Below are positions 35,900 through 44,861 of a stretch of DNA of 64,000 bases, piece by piece. The translations under genes and the position numbers were made by a program. The stretch comes from JAJEDW01 sp963555775 (lineage in GTDB: Bacteria > Acidobacteriota > Terriglobia > 20CM-2-55-15), in the NCBI GenBank assembly GCA_963555775.3, contig CAUVWY020000009.1, positions 310,001 to 374,000 on the forward strand. Direction: 5' to 3'. Each line of letters opens with the position of its first letter. The first letter of the stretch is position 1. The notes under the pieces are model-generated. The model did no database searches. It was not told where the DNA came from and worked only from the letters and a program-made list of their open reading frames with translations.

Positions 35900-37306
35900 A
35901 TGAGTCAGAGTTTGGAGGATCGAATCCAGGCTGCGGGCAACCCTGTCACGCTGCTTCGCAATTCGCAAACCGGCCCCTATGTCTATCCGGTCGTTCCGCC
36001 CGAGTACACGAACTGGCGGGACGAGCAACGCGGTTGGCAGCAGACCTGCGTGCTTTTCAACCAAAGCTACCACATGACCGACATGTACGTGTCGGGACCG
36101 GACGCGTTTCGCCTGCTCGTAGGCCTGGGCATCAACTCGTTCAACAAGTTCGTTCCCGGCAAGGCGAAACAGTTCGTCGCGTGCAACTACGATGGATATG
36201 TCATCGGCGATGTCATTTTGTTCTATCTCGAAGAGAACCTCTTTAATCTGGTCGGCCGGCCCTCGGTTCACAATTGGGTTCGATATCACTGTGAGACCGG
36301 CGGTTTCGACGCGACGACGGAAGTCGATGAACGGGCTGCGGCGCGAATCGGCGGCGGCCCTGTCACCCGAAAAGCTTACCGGTACCAGGTTCAGGGACCC
36401 AACGCCCTGAAACTGTTGGAGAATGTGACTGGCGAAACCGTTCCCGAAGTCCGGTTCTTCAACATGATCGACTTCAAAATCGCGGGCAAACGGGTCCGCG
36501 GCCTGCGGCACGGGATGGCGGGGCAGGCCGGCTTTGAACTGTTCGGACCATGGGGTGAGGGCGATTCGGTGAAAGCCGCGCTTGTCGAGGCCGGAAATGA
36601 GTTCGGTCTCCGCCTGGTCGGCGCGCGCGCGTACTCGTCGAACACGCTGGAGTCCGGATGGATTCCATCTCCGCTTCCGGCCATCTATACCGGCGAGAAG
36701 ATGAAACCGTTCCGCCAATGGCTGCCCGGGAACGGTTACGAGGCGATTGCGTCGCTTGGAGGCAGCTTCTATTCCGACGACATCGCCGACTACTACCTGA
36801 CCCCCTGGGATCTCGACTACGGCCGGATCCTCAAGTTCGACCACGACTTTATCGGGCGCGAAGCGTTGGAGAAGATGGCCGGCCAGCCGCATCGGAAAGA
36901 AGTCACGCTGGCCTTGAACAACGAAGACGTGACACGCGCGCTTGGAACGATGTTCCAGGCCGAGGGCCGAGCCAAGTATTTCGACTTTCCGTCGGCGGTA
37001 TACGCGACGCTACCCTACGACAAGGTGATGAAGGACGGCAAGACGATCGGCATTTCGACCTGGTGCGGTTACAGCGCCAACGAAGGCCGGATGCTCACGC
37101 TGGCGATCCTCGATCCCGAGTACGCCGAACCCGGAACCGAAGTCACATTCGTATGGGGCGAGGAGGGCGGCGGTTCCGCCAAACCCACTGTGGAGCGCCA
37201 CGTCCAGACCGAAATCCGGGCGATCGTGTCGCCCGTCCCCTATGTCGAGGTCGCGCGCACCCAGTATCGCTCGCAATCGATGCCGGCTGAAGTCGGGTCG
37301 GTATGA
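35900..37306 (+). CDS. GcvT-fold aminomethyltransferase family protein, LigM/DesA-like aromatic O-demethylase
   Basis: The 468-residue protein has the T-protein fold arranged as in tetrahydrofolate-dependent vanillate/syringate O-demethylases: NSQTGPYVYPVVPPEYTNWR at the N-terminus, LFNQSYHMTDMYVSGPDA, the YRYQVQGPNALKLLENV strand and the RHGMAGQAGFELFGPW core. Such enzymes move the methyl of methoxyaromatics to tetrahydrofolate. ATG 35900 follows AAGGA. The aldehyde dehydrogenase at 39748 could act in the same aromatic pathway. Activity on another methyl or aminomethyl donor is possible. Confidence 0.82.
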   Translation: MSQSLEDRIQAAGNPVTLLRNSQTGPYVYPVVPPEYTNWRDEQRGWQQTCVLFNQSYHMTDMYVSGPDAFRLLVGLGINSFNKFVPGKAKQFVACNYDGYVIGDVILFYLEENLFNLVGRPSVHNWVRYHCETGGFDATTEVDERAAARIGGGPVTRKAYRYQVQGPNALKLLENVTGETVPEVRFFNMIDFKIAGKRVRGLRHGMAGQAGFELFGPWGEGDSVKAALVEAGNEFGLRLVGARAYSSNTLESGWIPSPLPAIYTGEKMKPFRQWLPGNGYEAIASLGGSFYSDDIADYYLTPWDLDYGRILKFDHDFIGREALEKMAGQPHRKEVTLALNNEDVTRALGTMFQAEGRAKYFDFPSAVYATLPYDKVMKDGKTIGISTWCGYSANEGRMLTLAILDPEYAEPGTEVTFVWGEEGGGSAKPTVERHVQTEIRAIVSPVPYVEVARTQYRSQSMPAEVGSV

Positions 37307-37314
37307 GGAGTCCC

Positions 37315-38361
37315 ATGAAACGATCCCCCCTGCGATGGGTGCTGGCCGCGTGCGCTCTGCTCGCACTGTTTACGGTTCCGGATGCCAGCGCCCAGTTCGG
37401 CGCTCCGACAATCACGCATATCACCGGCGATCTTTACCGCGGCTCGAACGGGCGGTGGCACAACATCATATTGGTCACCGAAGACGGTATCCTCATCGGC
37501 GACACCCTGAACACGGGGTTTGCGACCGCGCTCAAGGCCCAACTCGACGAGCGGTTTCCTGGAGTTCCGGTTCGGTATGTGGTCTACAGCCACAGCCACT
37601 GGGACCATGTCGAGGGCGGCGCCGTCTTTGCCGACACCGCCACGTTCATCGGTCACGAAACGATGCTGCGCAACATGGACGGACGGTATCCCCACATGCC
37701 GGGCGACATGATCGACCGCAACGATAACGGGACCTTCGAGCCCGAGGAGTTCAGTATTCCAGCCGACGCTGCACCCGGCGTCTGCGGCGGACGATTTTCA
37801 GAGAGGAAGGATCTGGATGGCGACGGCCGCATGACGCCGGCCGAGTACTTCTCAGAACTCCATCCGCCCGACATTGTCTATGCCGAACGGATGGGTTTGA
37901 CATTGGGCGGCCAAAGGATCGAACTGATACATCCGGGCCGCAACCACGGCGATGATATGACGGTCCTGTACTTCCCGGACGACGGGGTGGTCTTCGGCGC
38001 CGACTTCCTGGCCGACGCGCTCGTGACCGAGTCGATGCGCTCTCTGCCGAGCGCTTGCGGCCCGTTCGACGGCCATCGTCTGTCGGAGTGGATCGACTCG
38101 TACCGGGCCGTGGAAGCGCTGGATTTCGAGATCCTGGCGCCGGCCCACGGGCAGTTCTACACCAAACAGGATGTCGTGGAGACGCGGGAGTATTTCGAGT
38201 ATCTGTCCGACGAGATTTCGGCTGCCATTCGATCGGGGCTCAGCCTTGAAGAGATGAAAGCCACGATCATGCTCGATGAGTACGCCGACTGGGCACAGTA
38301 TGACCGGCTCCGCGAAAAGAACATCGAAGCCGCTTACCGAAATCTGACCGTCTACCGCTGA
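37315..38361 (+). CDS. Secreted metallo-beta-lactamase-fold hydrolase with two EF-hand loops
   Basis: After a signal peptide (ending DASAQ) the MBL motif HSHWDH, the later His in PGRNHGDD, Asp in GADFLAD and His in APAHG give a di-metal site. Between the first and second metal blocks are two perfect 12-residue EF-hand calcium loops, DRNDNGTFEPEE and DLDGDGRMTPAE. The 348-residue enzyme acts outside the cytoplasm; substrate unknown. ATG 37315 is chosen (AGGAG five bases upstream) although an ATG at 37303 overlaps the previous stop. Confidence 0.87.
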   Translation: MKRSPLRWVLAACALLALFTVPDASAQFGAPTITHITGDLYRGSNGRWHNIILVTEDGILIGDTLNTGFATALKAQLDERFPGVPVRYVVYSHSHWDHVEGGAVFADTATFIGHETMLRNMDGRYPHMPGDMIDRNDNGTFEPEEFSIPADAAPGVCGGRFSERKDLDGDGRMTPAEYFSELHPPDIVYAERMGLTLGGQRIELIHPGRNHGDDMTVLYFPDDGVVFGADFLADALVTESMRSLPSACGPFDGHRLSEWIDSYRAVEALDFEILAPAHGQFYTKQDVVETREYFEYLSDEISAAIRSGLSLEEMKATIMLDEYADWAQYDRLREKNIEAAYRNLTVYR

Positions 38362-38414
38362 GGCGCGTTGGCGATCGCCGGAAAGTGAAAAAATCTGGAC
38401 CTTCGCACCCATGC

Positions 38415-38420
38415 TATAAT
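38415..38420 (+). promoter_or_regulatory. Probable -10 element of the brnTA promoter
   Basis: A perfect TATAAT lies 25 bp before the BrnT start, in an AT-rich stretch unlike the surroundings. No good -35 is seen. The following ACAAATTGT dyad could be an operator, since BrnA represses its own operon in studied systems. Confidence 0.5.
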
Positions 38421-38444
38421 TACAAATTGTATGTACTATGAGCG

Positions 38445-38765
38445 ATGGGGTTGAAGTTTGAATGGGACGAGACCAAGAACCGCGCCAACATCCGCAAGCA
38501 CGGCGTCGGATTTGAGACTGCGATACGCATTTTCGAGGGCCCCATTGCAAGTTGGATCGACCGTCGCAAGGACTACGGCGAGGATCGGCATATCAGCATT
38601 GGTCGGACGGACCATACGGCGCTGATTGTAGTCGCCCATACGGATCGCGACGGGCGGATCCGCCTGATCTCCGCCCGGCCGGCATCGCGTAAGGAAAGGC
38701 AGGTTTACCATGAGTGGATACGACAGACCCCTCACTCCCGGACAGATTGCGGTCCTGAAAGATGA
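38445..38765 (+). CDS. brnT: BrnT family toxin
   Basis: The 106-residue protein begins FEWDETKNRANIRKHGVGF and has RDRHxxIG-like EDRHISIG and LISARPASRKERQ, the standard BrnT ribonuclease features. BrnT-type toxins are RelE-fold RNases that stop translation and are neutralised by BrnA. The last ~18 residues overlap the antitoxin start by 56 bp, more than usual, so the C-terminal tail is longer than typical (~90 residues). ATG 38445; weak ribosome site. Confidence 0.9.
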   Translation: MGLKFEWDETKNRANIRKHGVGFETAIRIFEGPIASWIDRRKDYGEDRHISIGRTDHTALIVVAHTDRDGRIRLISARPASRKERQVYHEWIRQTPHSRTDCGPER

Positions 38766-38973
38766 CAGCATCGATTTCAGCGATATTCCCGAACTGGACG
38801 AGGCATTCTGGAAGGAGGCAAAACTGATCGAACCTGACCGGACCGAGCAGATCACCTTGCGTGTCAAACGCTCTGTGCTGACTTATTTCAAAGCCTCGGG
38901 AAAAGGCTACCAGACACGTATCAACCGCGTGCTCGAAAGCTACGTGCGCTCCAATCAGCGGGATCCAAGATAG
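38710..38973 (+). CDS. brnA: BrnA family antitoxin
   Basis: The 87-residue protein ends with the ribbon-helix-helix part TLRVKRSVLTYFKASGKGYQTRINRVL, as in BrnA antitoxins; the N-terminal part (IDFSDIPELDEAFWKEA) is the toxin-binding arm. It binds and silences BrnT and likely represses the shared promoter. ATG 38710 lies inside the end of brnT. Confidence 0.9.
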   Translation: MSGYDRPLTPGQIAVLKDDSIDFSDIPELDEAFWKEAKLIEPDRTEQITLRVKRSVLTYFKASGKGYQTRINRVLESYVRSNQRDPR

Positions 38974-39345
38974 GTTCACACTCAGCACGGCTTCACCAGA
39001 GGTCACCGCGGCGAGGCTGGTGTGGCCTGTTCGCGCAATCGACTTGTGCATGGGCGGGGACCCAGGCCGCGGCTACAGTCGGAACTCCAGAATCAGAGAA
39101 TCAATTGATTCGGGCAGTCATAGACTGCCAAAGTTTCGGATTGGAGGTGCCCACTCCCTTTCCCGCTCCCCCTCCGACTCCGATTCCCACTGTAGGGGCG
39201 GTCTATGACCGCCCGAATCAAGAAAGTACGGTCGTAGACCGCACCGGTCGCACTGGTCGCACCGGCCGCAGCTATAGTGGGAGTCGTAGTGGGAGTGGGG
39301 GGATTTCTGGCTGGCGGACGTTGATGACGATCTTCAACGCGGCCT
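38974..39345. repeat. Intergenic region with three short related hairpins
   Basis: No gene is seen. Hairpins GGCAGTC-ATA-GACTGCC (39113-39129), GGGCGGTC-TAT-GACCGCCC (39196-39214) and CGGTC-GTA-GACCG (39229-39241) share a GGTC/GACC plan. A wider imperfect dyad links a CCCACTCCC-rich left part (from about 39150) with GTGGGAGTGGGG (to about 39301). Confidence 0.6.
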
Positions 39346-39738
39346 TCAGTCGGGCCCGCTTCCGGAAAACACGATCCGGCCGTCTGCCAACATCACCTCG
39401 CTGGCGTTCGCGACGTACGGCGCATTCCTCGCCCGAAACCCCTTGACCGTGACCATGTCCCCCTGTTGGAGGGAGTTTCGGCTCCAACCCCGCCGGAACA
39501 GGATGTTCGGAGTCGTCAACTCGAAGTCCCAGATGACGATCTCGCCGTCCTCGTTTTCAGCGTCGACGTAGAACCTGGCGTGGGGATTGGTCCATTCCAC
39601 CCGGGTTACCGTGCCGGTGACCTCGATGGGTTGGTCCCGGTCGAACTCGGCGGCGAAAGCGTGGTGTGCCGACTCCGCCCTTGGACCCGGAAGAATAAAC
39701 GACGCCAGAAGCAGGCCGATGAATGATCGTGTGTTCAT
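39346..39738 (-). CDS. DUF6152 family secreted protein
   Basis: The 130-residue protein has a signal peptide (ILPGPRAESA) followed by AHHAFAAEFD, RVEWTNPHARFYVDA, IWDFELTTPNILFRRGW and QQGDMVTVKG, matching the DUF6152 pattern of 34093 and 55898. It stands alone here, without the partner gene, just downstream of the aldehyde dehydrogenase gene on the same strand (10 bp apart). Function unknown. Confidence 0.83.
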   Translation of the reverse strand: MNTRSFIGLLLASFILPGPRAESAHHAFAAEFDRDQPIEVTGTVTRVEWTNPHARFYVDAENEDGEIVIWDFELTTPNILFRRGWSRNSLQQGDMVTVKGFRARNAPYVANASEVMLADGRIVFSGSGPD

Positions 39739-39747
39739 TTCAACTCT

Positions 39748-41208
39748 TTAGAACGGATAGGGCGGAATCTCGGTCTGCATGGTCACCCACTGCAACTCGG
39801 TAAACGCTTCGAGGTTGGCGCCGAAACCACCCAGGTGGGAACCGGCGCCCGAATCCTTGACGCCTCCGAAGGGAACCGTCGGTTCGTCGGAGATCGTCTG
39901 GTCATTGATGTGGACGACGCCGCTTGGGATACGCTCAGCCAGTGCCATGCCCTTCATGACATCCCGCGTCACGATGCTGAGCGACAGCCCGTAGGACGTG
40001 TTCGACGCCAGCCGAGCCGCTTCTTCAAGAGTATCGAACGTTGTGATCGGGGCCACCGGTCCGAAAATCTCCTCCACATAGGCCGGCGCGGTCGTCGGTA
40101 CATCGGCCAGAACCGTCGGTTTGTAGAACAGCCTTTCATAAGTGCCGCCCGTCGCCAGCTTCGCCCCGGCATCCACGCTCGAAGTGACCAAGCCATGAAT
40201 TCGATCGCGCTGCCGCGAATCGATCACCGGCCCCAGCGCGACCGGATCGGTGGCCGGGTTTCCAACGGTAAGTCGATCGGCATGTTCGACCATCAACTCG
40301 GTGTACTCGCTGGCAATGCTGGAATGCACGAGGTGGCGGCTGGCCGACATGCACACCTGTCCCTGGTGAAAGAACGAACCGAAGGATCCTGCCGACACGG
40401 CCTTTTCCAGATCGCCATCGTCGAGAACGACGAACGCCGAGTTTCCGCCCAGTTCCAGGTGCACGCGCTTGAGGTGTTCAGCGGCCAACCGGGCCACCGC
40501 GCGTCCGGCCCGCGTGGAACCGGTAAAGACGACCGTCCCGACCGCGGGATCGGCAATAATGGCCTCACCGACATCGACGCCGCCGGGAAGGACGCTCAGA
40601 ACACCGGGCGGCAGACCTGCCTCTTCGAAGACGCGGGCCAGCGTTACACCGCCCGAGACGGCGGTCCGGGGATCGGGCTTGAGCAAGACGGAGTTGCCCA
40701 GAGCCAGCGCGGGAGCGACGTACCGAATCGCCAGGACCAGCGGCACATTGAACGGTGCGATGACCCCGACGACGCCAACGGGCAGTCGACGCGTCAGGCT
40801 CATCCGGTCCTGGGAGGAACGGATCAGTTCGCCGTAGGGGTGGAGCGTCAGCGCCGCCGCCGCATTCGACAACCCCTCGGCCATGTGCGTCTCGAATCCC
40901 GCCTTGGGCGGTGTCGAGCCCGCCTCACGGACAATCCAGTCGGAAATCTCCCCGGCGTGCTCGGTAAAAAGGTTCGCGGCCTTGCGCAGGATCGCCGCAC
41001 GCTCGTCGTAAGGCATCTTTGCCCACCCGGCCTGGGCATCGGATGCGCGGGCTGCTGCCTTGCGAACATCGTCGGGCGTGGCCATTCCGAGAACACCCAG
41101 TTCGCCGTCGGTAGCGGGTTCGCGAACTGCGTACACACCTCCACTCCCGGCGACCCAGCCATCCACGTAAATCTTTTCCGTCCATAGCCTTGAATCGAGC
41201 AGGCTCAT
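39748..41208 (-). CDS. Aldehyde dehydrogenase, benzaldehyde/vanillin dehydrogenase-like
   Basis: The 486-residue NAD(P)-dependent enzyme has the Glu base in HLELGGNSAFVVL, the catalytic Cys in FHQGQVCMSASR, and the cofactor site FTGSTRAGR. The PFNVPLVLAIRYVAPALALGN and HINDQTISDEPTVPFGG segments resemble benzaldehyde or vanillin dehydrogenases. It oxidises an aldehyde, plausibly aromatic, to the acid, which fits with the LigM-like demethylase 2.4 kb away. ATG 41208 opens MSLLDSRLWTEKIYVDG. Confidence 0.93.
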   Translation of the reverse strand: MSLLDSRLWTEKIYVDGWVAGSGGVYAVREPATDGELGVLGMATPDDVRKAAARASDAQAGWAKMPYDERAAILRKAANLFTEHAGEISDWIVREAGSTPPKAGFETHMAEGLSNAAAALTLHPYGELIRSSQDRMSLTRRLPVGVVGVIAPFNVPLVLAIRYVAPALALGNSVLLKPDPRTAVSGGVTLARVFEEAGLPPGVLSVLPGGVDVGEAIIADPAVGTVVFTGSTRAGRAVARLAAEHLKRVHLELGGNSAFVVLDDGDLEKAVSAGSFGSFFHQGQVCMSASRHLVHSSIASEYTELMVEHADRLTVGNPATDPVALGPVIDSRQRDRIHGLVTSSVDAGAKLATGGTYERLFYKPTVLADVPTTAPAYVEEIFGPVAPITTFDTLEEAARLASNTSYGLSLSIVTRDVMKGMALAERIPSGVVHINDQTISDEPTVPFGGVKDSGAGSHLGGFGANLEAFTELQWVTMQTEIPPYPF

Positions 41209-41299
41209 CTTTGTCTCCCCTGTCGTTGAATCTTTGTCACATTATGTAGTATCGGATTCAGTTTTCAAGGTCGAGCACCGAAATCGAAAAGAACACACC

Positions 41300-42276
41300 A
41301 TGAAACCGCTCACTCATTGCATCGGCGCCGGCTTTTTGGTCCTGGGTTCGTTGGCGGCCATCGACCCGGCGGCCGGCGCACGCCCCGAATACCATGAGCA
41401 ATTTCTTGCGGATCCGTTGCGAAGCGCTGAAGCCGAAGGTTGCGGCGTCTGCCAACTGGACGCGGCCGGAGGAGGCCCGCGCGGCGATTTCGGTGAGCGG
41501 TTCGAATCGGCGGGTCTGGTCATTACTCCCATGATGCGGGCGTCGTTTCCCGAGCTGTTTGACGTTCCGGAGGCGCCCATTGGCGAACGCGGCACGCTTC
41601 ATTTCGCGGATCCCAATAACCGGTCGGCCATCGTGGAAATGGACGGCGAATCCTTTGTGATCGACCTTCCCGAGGGCGTCCTGAATGTCGTCGATGAAGA
41701 CGAGATCGAAGAGGAATCAATCGGCTCGAGGGCTCCGGGAAACTTCAGTTTCTTTGTCACGAGCGTCGGTTTGGGACGTGGCGGGAATTTGGGGGGTATC
41801 GCCGGCGCCGACCTGCATTGCCAGTCGTTGGCCGAGGCTGTTGGCGCGGGGCAGCGCACCTGGCGCGCATACTTGAGTACGAGCTTCGAATCGCAGCCCG
41901 CCATCAACGCCGGCGATCGGATCGGGACAGGACCGTGGCACAACATCCGCGGTATCCGGATCGCCCGCGGCGTGGCCGAACTCCATAGTGAGCACAACAA
42001 CCTCGACGAGCGGACGGCGCTGACCGAACCGGCGCCATTGCAGGCCGGCACGACATCCTGACGGGCACGTTGGCCGACGGCATGGCATCGACGCTGACCT
42101 GCGAGAACTGGACGACCGATGACGAAGGCCAGACGGTCTTGGGCCATTTTGACCGGCAGGGCGGGGGAGACAACGGCTCCTCGTGGAATTCGGCGCACAC
42201 ATCCGCCGGATGCAGCCAGCAGGCCTTCGAGTCCACTGGAGGCGATGGTCTGTTCTACTGTTTCGCAATAGACTAA
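41300..42276 (+). pseudogene. Secreted lectin-like protein gene, frameshifted
   Basis: A signal peptide leads to a CGVCQLDAAGGGPRGDFG block (a CxxC site where the heme His is Gln) and then a lectin-like domain (ADLHCQSLAEAVGAGQRTW onward). The frame ends at 42061 after PAPLQAG, but the family sequence continues one base back in another frame (HDILTGTLADG ... CENWTTDDEG ... SSWNSAHTSAGCSQ ... GLFYCFAID) to the TAA at 42276. A one-base deletion near 42045 explains this; a programmed -1 slip or sequencing error is possible. Confidence 0.78.
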
Positions 42277-42334
42277 CAGCCAGCGGCAGAACCCCTGGAC
42301 GCAATGGCCGTTCTACTGTTTCGCAATAGACTAA
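42252..42334. repeat. 25-bp direct duplication of a gene end
   Basis: The last 25 bases of the lectin-like gene, including its TAA stop, occur at 42252-42276 and again at 42310-42334, with a 33-bp spacer containing GCGGCAGAACCCC. Looks like a small local duplication. Confidence 0.85.
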
Positions 42335-42408
42335 GAGCCCGCGACAGGACGCCGGTGGGCGATGGCCTGTAACGGATCGAGTTCTTTTTGACCTTCAGAG
42401 GAGACATC

Positions 42409-43587
42409 ATGCTTCGGATTGTGCCGGTCCTTTTTCTCGCATTTCTCTCGCTGACCCCAGCATTCGCCCAGGGGCCCGGCGTCCGCATGCCCCCACTCGC
42501 GCTGGACGACGACGCCTACGTGTTCGACACCGCCGAAGGCGGACGCATTCGCGTGGTGGTCGTGACAAACGATCTGGAACATCCGTGGAGTCTGGCATTC
42601 CTGCCCGGCGGCGACATGCTCGTTACCGAGCGGCCGGGCCGCCTTCGGATTCTCAGAAACAACGTCCTCGATCCCCAACCGATTGCCGGTGTGCCCGAGA
42701 CCTATACGGCCGGTGGCGGCGGCTTGCTCGAGGTAACGCTGCACCCCCGGTTCTCGGAAAATGGCCTGGTCTACCTGACCTATACCAAGGGACTTCCGGA
42801 AGAAGATCACACGGCCGCGCTCGCTCGCGGAAGGCTCGAGGGGGCGGCGCTGGTTGACGTGGAAGAGATCTTTGTGGCCGAGACCGGAGTGGGAGGACCG
42901 CCCGCCGGCGCGCCGTTTCTGTTCGGACCCGACGGGATGATCTACATGGGCGTCGGCGGGGCCAACGACGAGATTGCGCAACGTACGGCCAACCACCAGG
43001 GAAAGATCCTCCGGCTGACCGACGAGGGCAATGCGCCGCCCGACAACCCCTTTGTCGGAGAGACCGAGTATCTTCCCGAAATCTTCACGCTCGGCCACCG
43101 CAACATGTTGGGACTGACCGTCCATCCTGAAACTGGGGCCATCTGGGAGAACGAGAACGGGCCGCAGGGCGGAGACGAGGTCAATATCCTCGGACCCGGC
43201 GCCAACTATGGTTGGCCCGTCGTCAGCTTTGGGCGCGAGTATTCGGGACCGCGAGTCTCGGAACGCACGTTCAGTGACGGCATGGAAGGACCGCTCGTTT
43301 TCTGGGTCCCGTCAATCGCGGCCTCCGGCATGACTTTCTACACCGGTGACGCCTTTCCCGGCTGGCAACGCAATTTGTTTGTCGGTGGACTCCAGTTCGG
43401 ACGCATCCCGGGGACCGGGCACTTGCACCGGATCGTCTTCAACGAGAATTGGGAGGAGATACGCCGCGAGGCGTTGTTGACCGAACTGCGCCAGCGAATT
43501 CGCAACGTCGAGCAGGGTCCCGACGGATTGCTCTACCTCTTGACCGACGAGGACCAGGGAGCGTTGCTTCGAATCGAGCCCGAATGA
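42409..43587 (+). CDS. PQQ-dependent aldose sugar dehydrogenase-like secreted protein
   Basis: The 392-residue protein has a signal peptide (SLTPAFAQ) and a six-bladed propeller of the soluble glucose dehydrogenase/YliI type: EHPWSLAFLPGGDMLVTER, EVTLHPRFSENGLVYLTYT, LGHRNMLGLTVHPETG and QGGDEVNILGPGANYGWPVV, which hold the catalytic His and calcium/PQQ residues in family members. It oxidises sugars or related alcohols in the periplasm. ATG 42409 has GAGGAG six bases upstream. Confidence 0.92.
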   Translation: MLRIVPVLFLAFLSLTPAFAQGPGVRMPPLALDDDAYVFDTAEGGRIRVVVVTNDLEHPWSLAFLPGGDMLVTERPGRLRILRNNVLDPQPIAGVPETYTAGGGGLLEVTLHPRFSENGLVYLTYTKGLPEEDHTAALARGRLEGAALVDVEEIFVAETGVGGPPAGAPFLFGPDGMIYMGVGGANDEIAQRTANHQGKILRLTDEGNAPPDNPFVGETEYLPEIFTLGHRNMLGLTVHPETGAIWENENGPQGGDEVNILGPGANYGWPVVSFGREYSGPRVSERTFSDGMEGPLVFWVPSIAASGMTFYTGDAFPGWQRNLFVGGLQFGRIPGTGHLHRIVFNENWEEIRREALLTELRQRIRNVEQGPDGLLYLLTDEDQGALLRIEPE

Positions 43588-43609
43588 GCCGGAGGCTGTC
43601 TCTCGGCGA

Positions 43610-44632
43610 CTATCGGCCGAGCGCGGTTTCGATCTGCTCCCGTACCTGCTCAATCGCGGTTCGTTCGGGAGCATCCGGGTTCTCGTCGATGAAGGCCACG
43701 GCCTGTTCCAGGGCGGCATCCAATCGATTCTGACGCGCGTAAACGTTGATCAGCATGAGCCGCACGTTTCCCGGAGACCCATCAAGGCCCAGAGCATCCA
43801 GCAATGCCGTCTCCGCCGCCGGATAGGCTCCGAGATGGTACAAGGTCATCCCGAGAAAGGCATGGGCAGGTGCTGAAGCGGGATTGAGGCGAATGGCGTC
43901 TCCCAGAAATTCCCGGCCCTGCTCCAAGCTCAGGCTCGCTTCCGCTTCTTTTCCTTCGTCACGCAGCTCTTGCGCACGTTGATAACGCACGATCCCCAGG
44001 TTGAGCAGCGCCAGGGCGCCACTCGGATTGGCTTCCCAAGCGCGTTCGAATGCCGCTTCCGCCTCCTCGAATCGGTTTCGACCCATATGTTGAACGCCGA
44101 GCTTGATCCACGCGTCATAGAATTCAGGCGCCATTTCGACGACACGTTCCAGACGTTCAATCGCGTCATCCGTCTGACCGCGCTCGATATCTTCTACCGC
44201 GCGCGCGTATTCCTCTTCGGCTTCCTCCGGCAGGCGTACCGCCAACTGTCGTAAATCGACGAGGTTCGACCCGTCGGCGCCCGCCACGGGCCCAATGTCC
44301 GCGGTATCGGCCGGTTCGAGGTAGATGGTATGAAGTCCCGAAATTTGACGCATGTCGAGACGTTCCCGGACGGGTACGAAACCCTCTTCTTCAATAGTGA
44401 GGTAGAGGCCGCCAGGGTTTTCGAGCGGAGCGCGCAAGATGAAGCGCCCGCTGGAGTCGGTAAATACCACATCGACAATCGTCGAGGTCTGGTCGACCAG
44501 TTGAACGGCGACATCCGCCCGTCCGCCTCCGGCGACGAGAACCTGCCCGCTCAAGACGGAGCTTGTGCGCTGGGCATCGGCCGGCGCCGCCAGAAGGGCC
44601 AGGACAACCGTCAAGAGCAAGGAGTTCCGCAT
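43610..44632 (-). CDS. Secreted TPR protein with N-terminal carboxypeptidase-regulatory-like domain
   Basis: The 340-residue protein has a signal peptide (ALLAAPADAQ), a ~75-residue beta domain of the carboxypeptidase-regulatory kind (SGQVLVAGGGRADVAVQLV, TDSSGRFILRAPL), and then some five TPR units (e.g. AWIKLGVQHMGRNRFEEAEA, AHAFLGMTLYHLGAYPAAET). It is probably a periplasmic protein-interaction scaffold. ATG 44632 has GAGGTGG about eight bases upstream; the frame extends to 44686 without a signal. Confidence 0.85.
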   Translation of the reverse strand: MRNSLLLTVVLALLAAPADAQRTSSVLSGQVLVAGGGRADVAVQLVDQTSTIVDVVFTDSSGRFILRAPLENPGGLYLTIEEEGFVPVRERLDMRQISGLHTIYLEPADTADIGPVAGADGSNLVDLRQLAVRLPEEAEEEYARAVEDIERGQTDDAIERLERVVEMAPEFYDAWIKLGVQHMGRNRFEEAEAAFERAWEANPSGALALLNLGIVRYQRAQELRDEGKEAEASLSLEQGREFLGDAIRLNPASAPAHAFLGMTLYHLGAYPAAETALLDALGLDGSPGNVRLMLINVYARQNRLDAALEQAVAFIDENPDAPERTAIEQVREQIETALGR

Positions 44633-44861
44633 GGACAGACCACCTCGGAATAAACCACTTGAGGACATACATCTTATGTCAGCCAATGGATGACATCCAG
44701 TTTGTTCCGCGTTCGATCACCGGCGTCGAGAATATCGACAGGATGCCTGCGTTCCCGGTCCGGAACACGAGCCGACTCGTCCATGCCGCATCCCATCTGC
44801 CCGGCGGCCCGACCGTTTCCACGACACTGTTCTGGATTCCCGGGGCGGCTATCCTGTTGGG

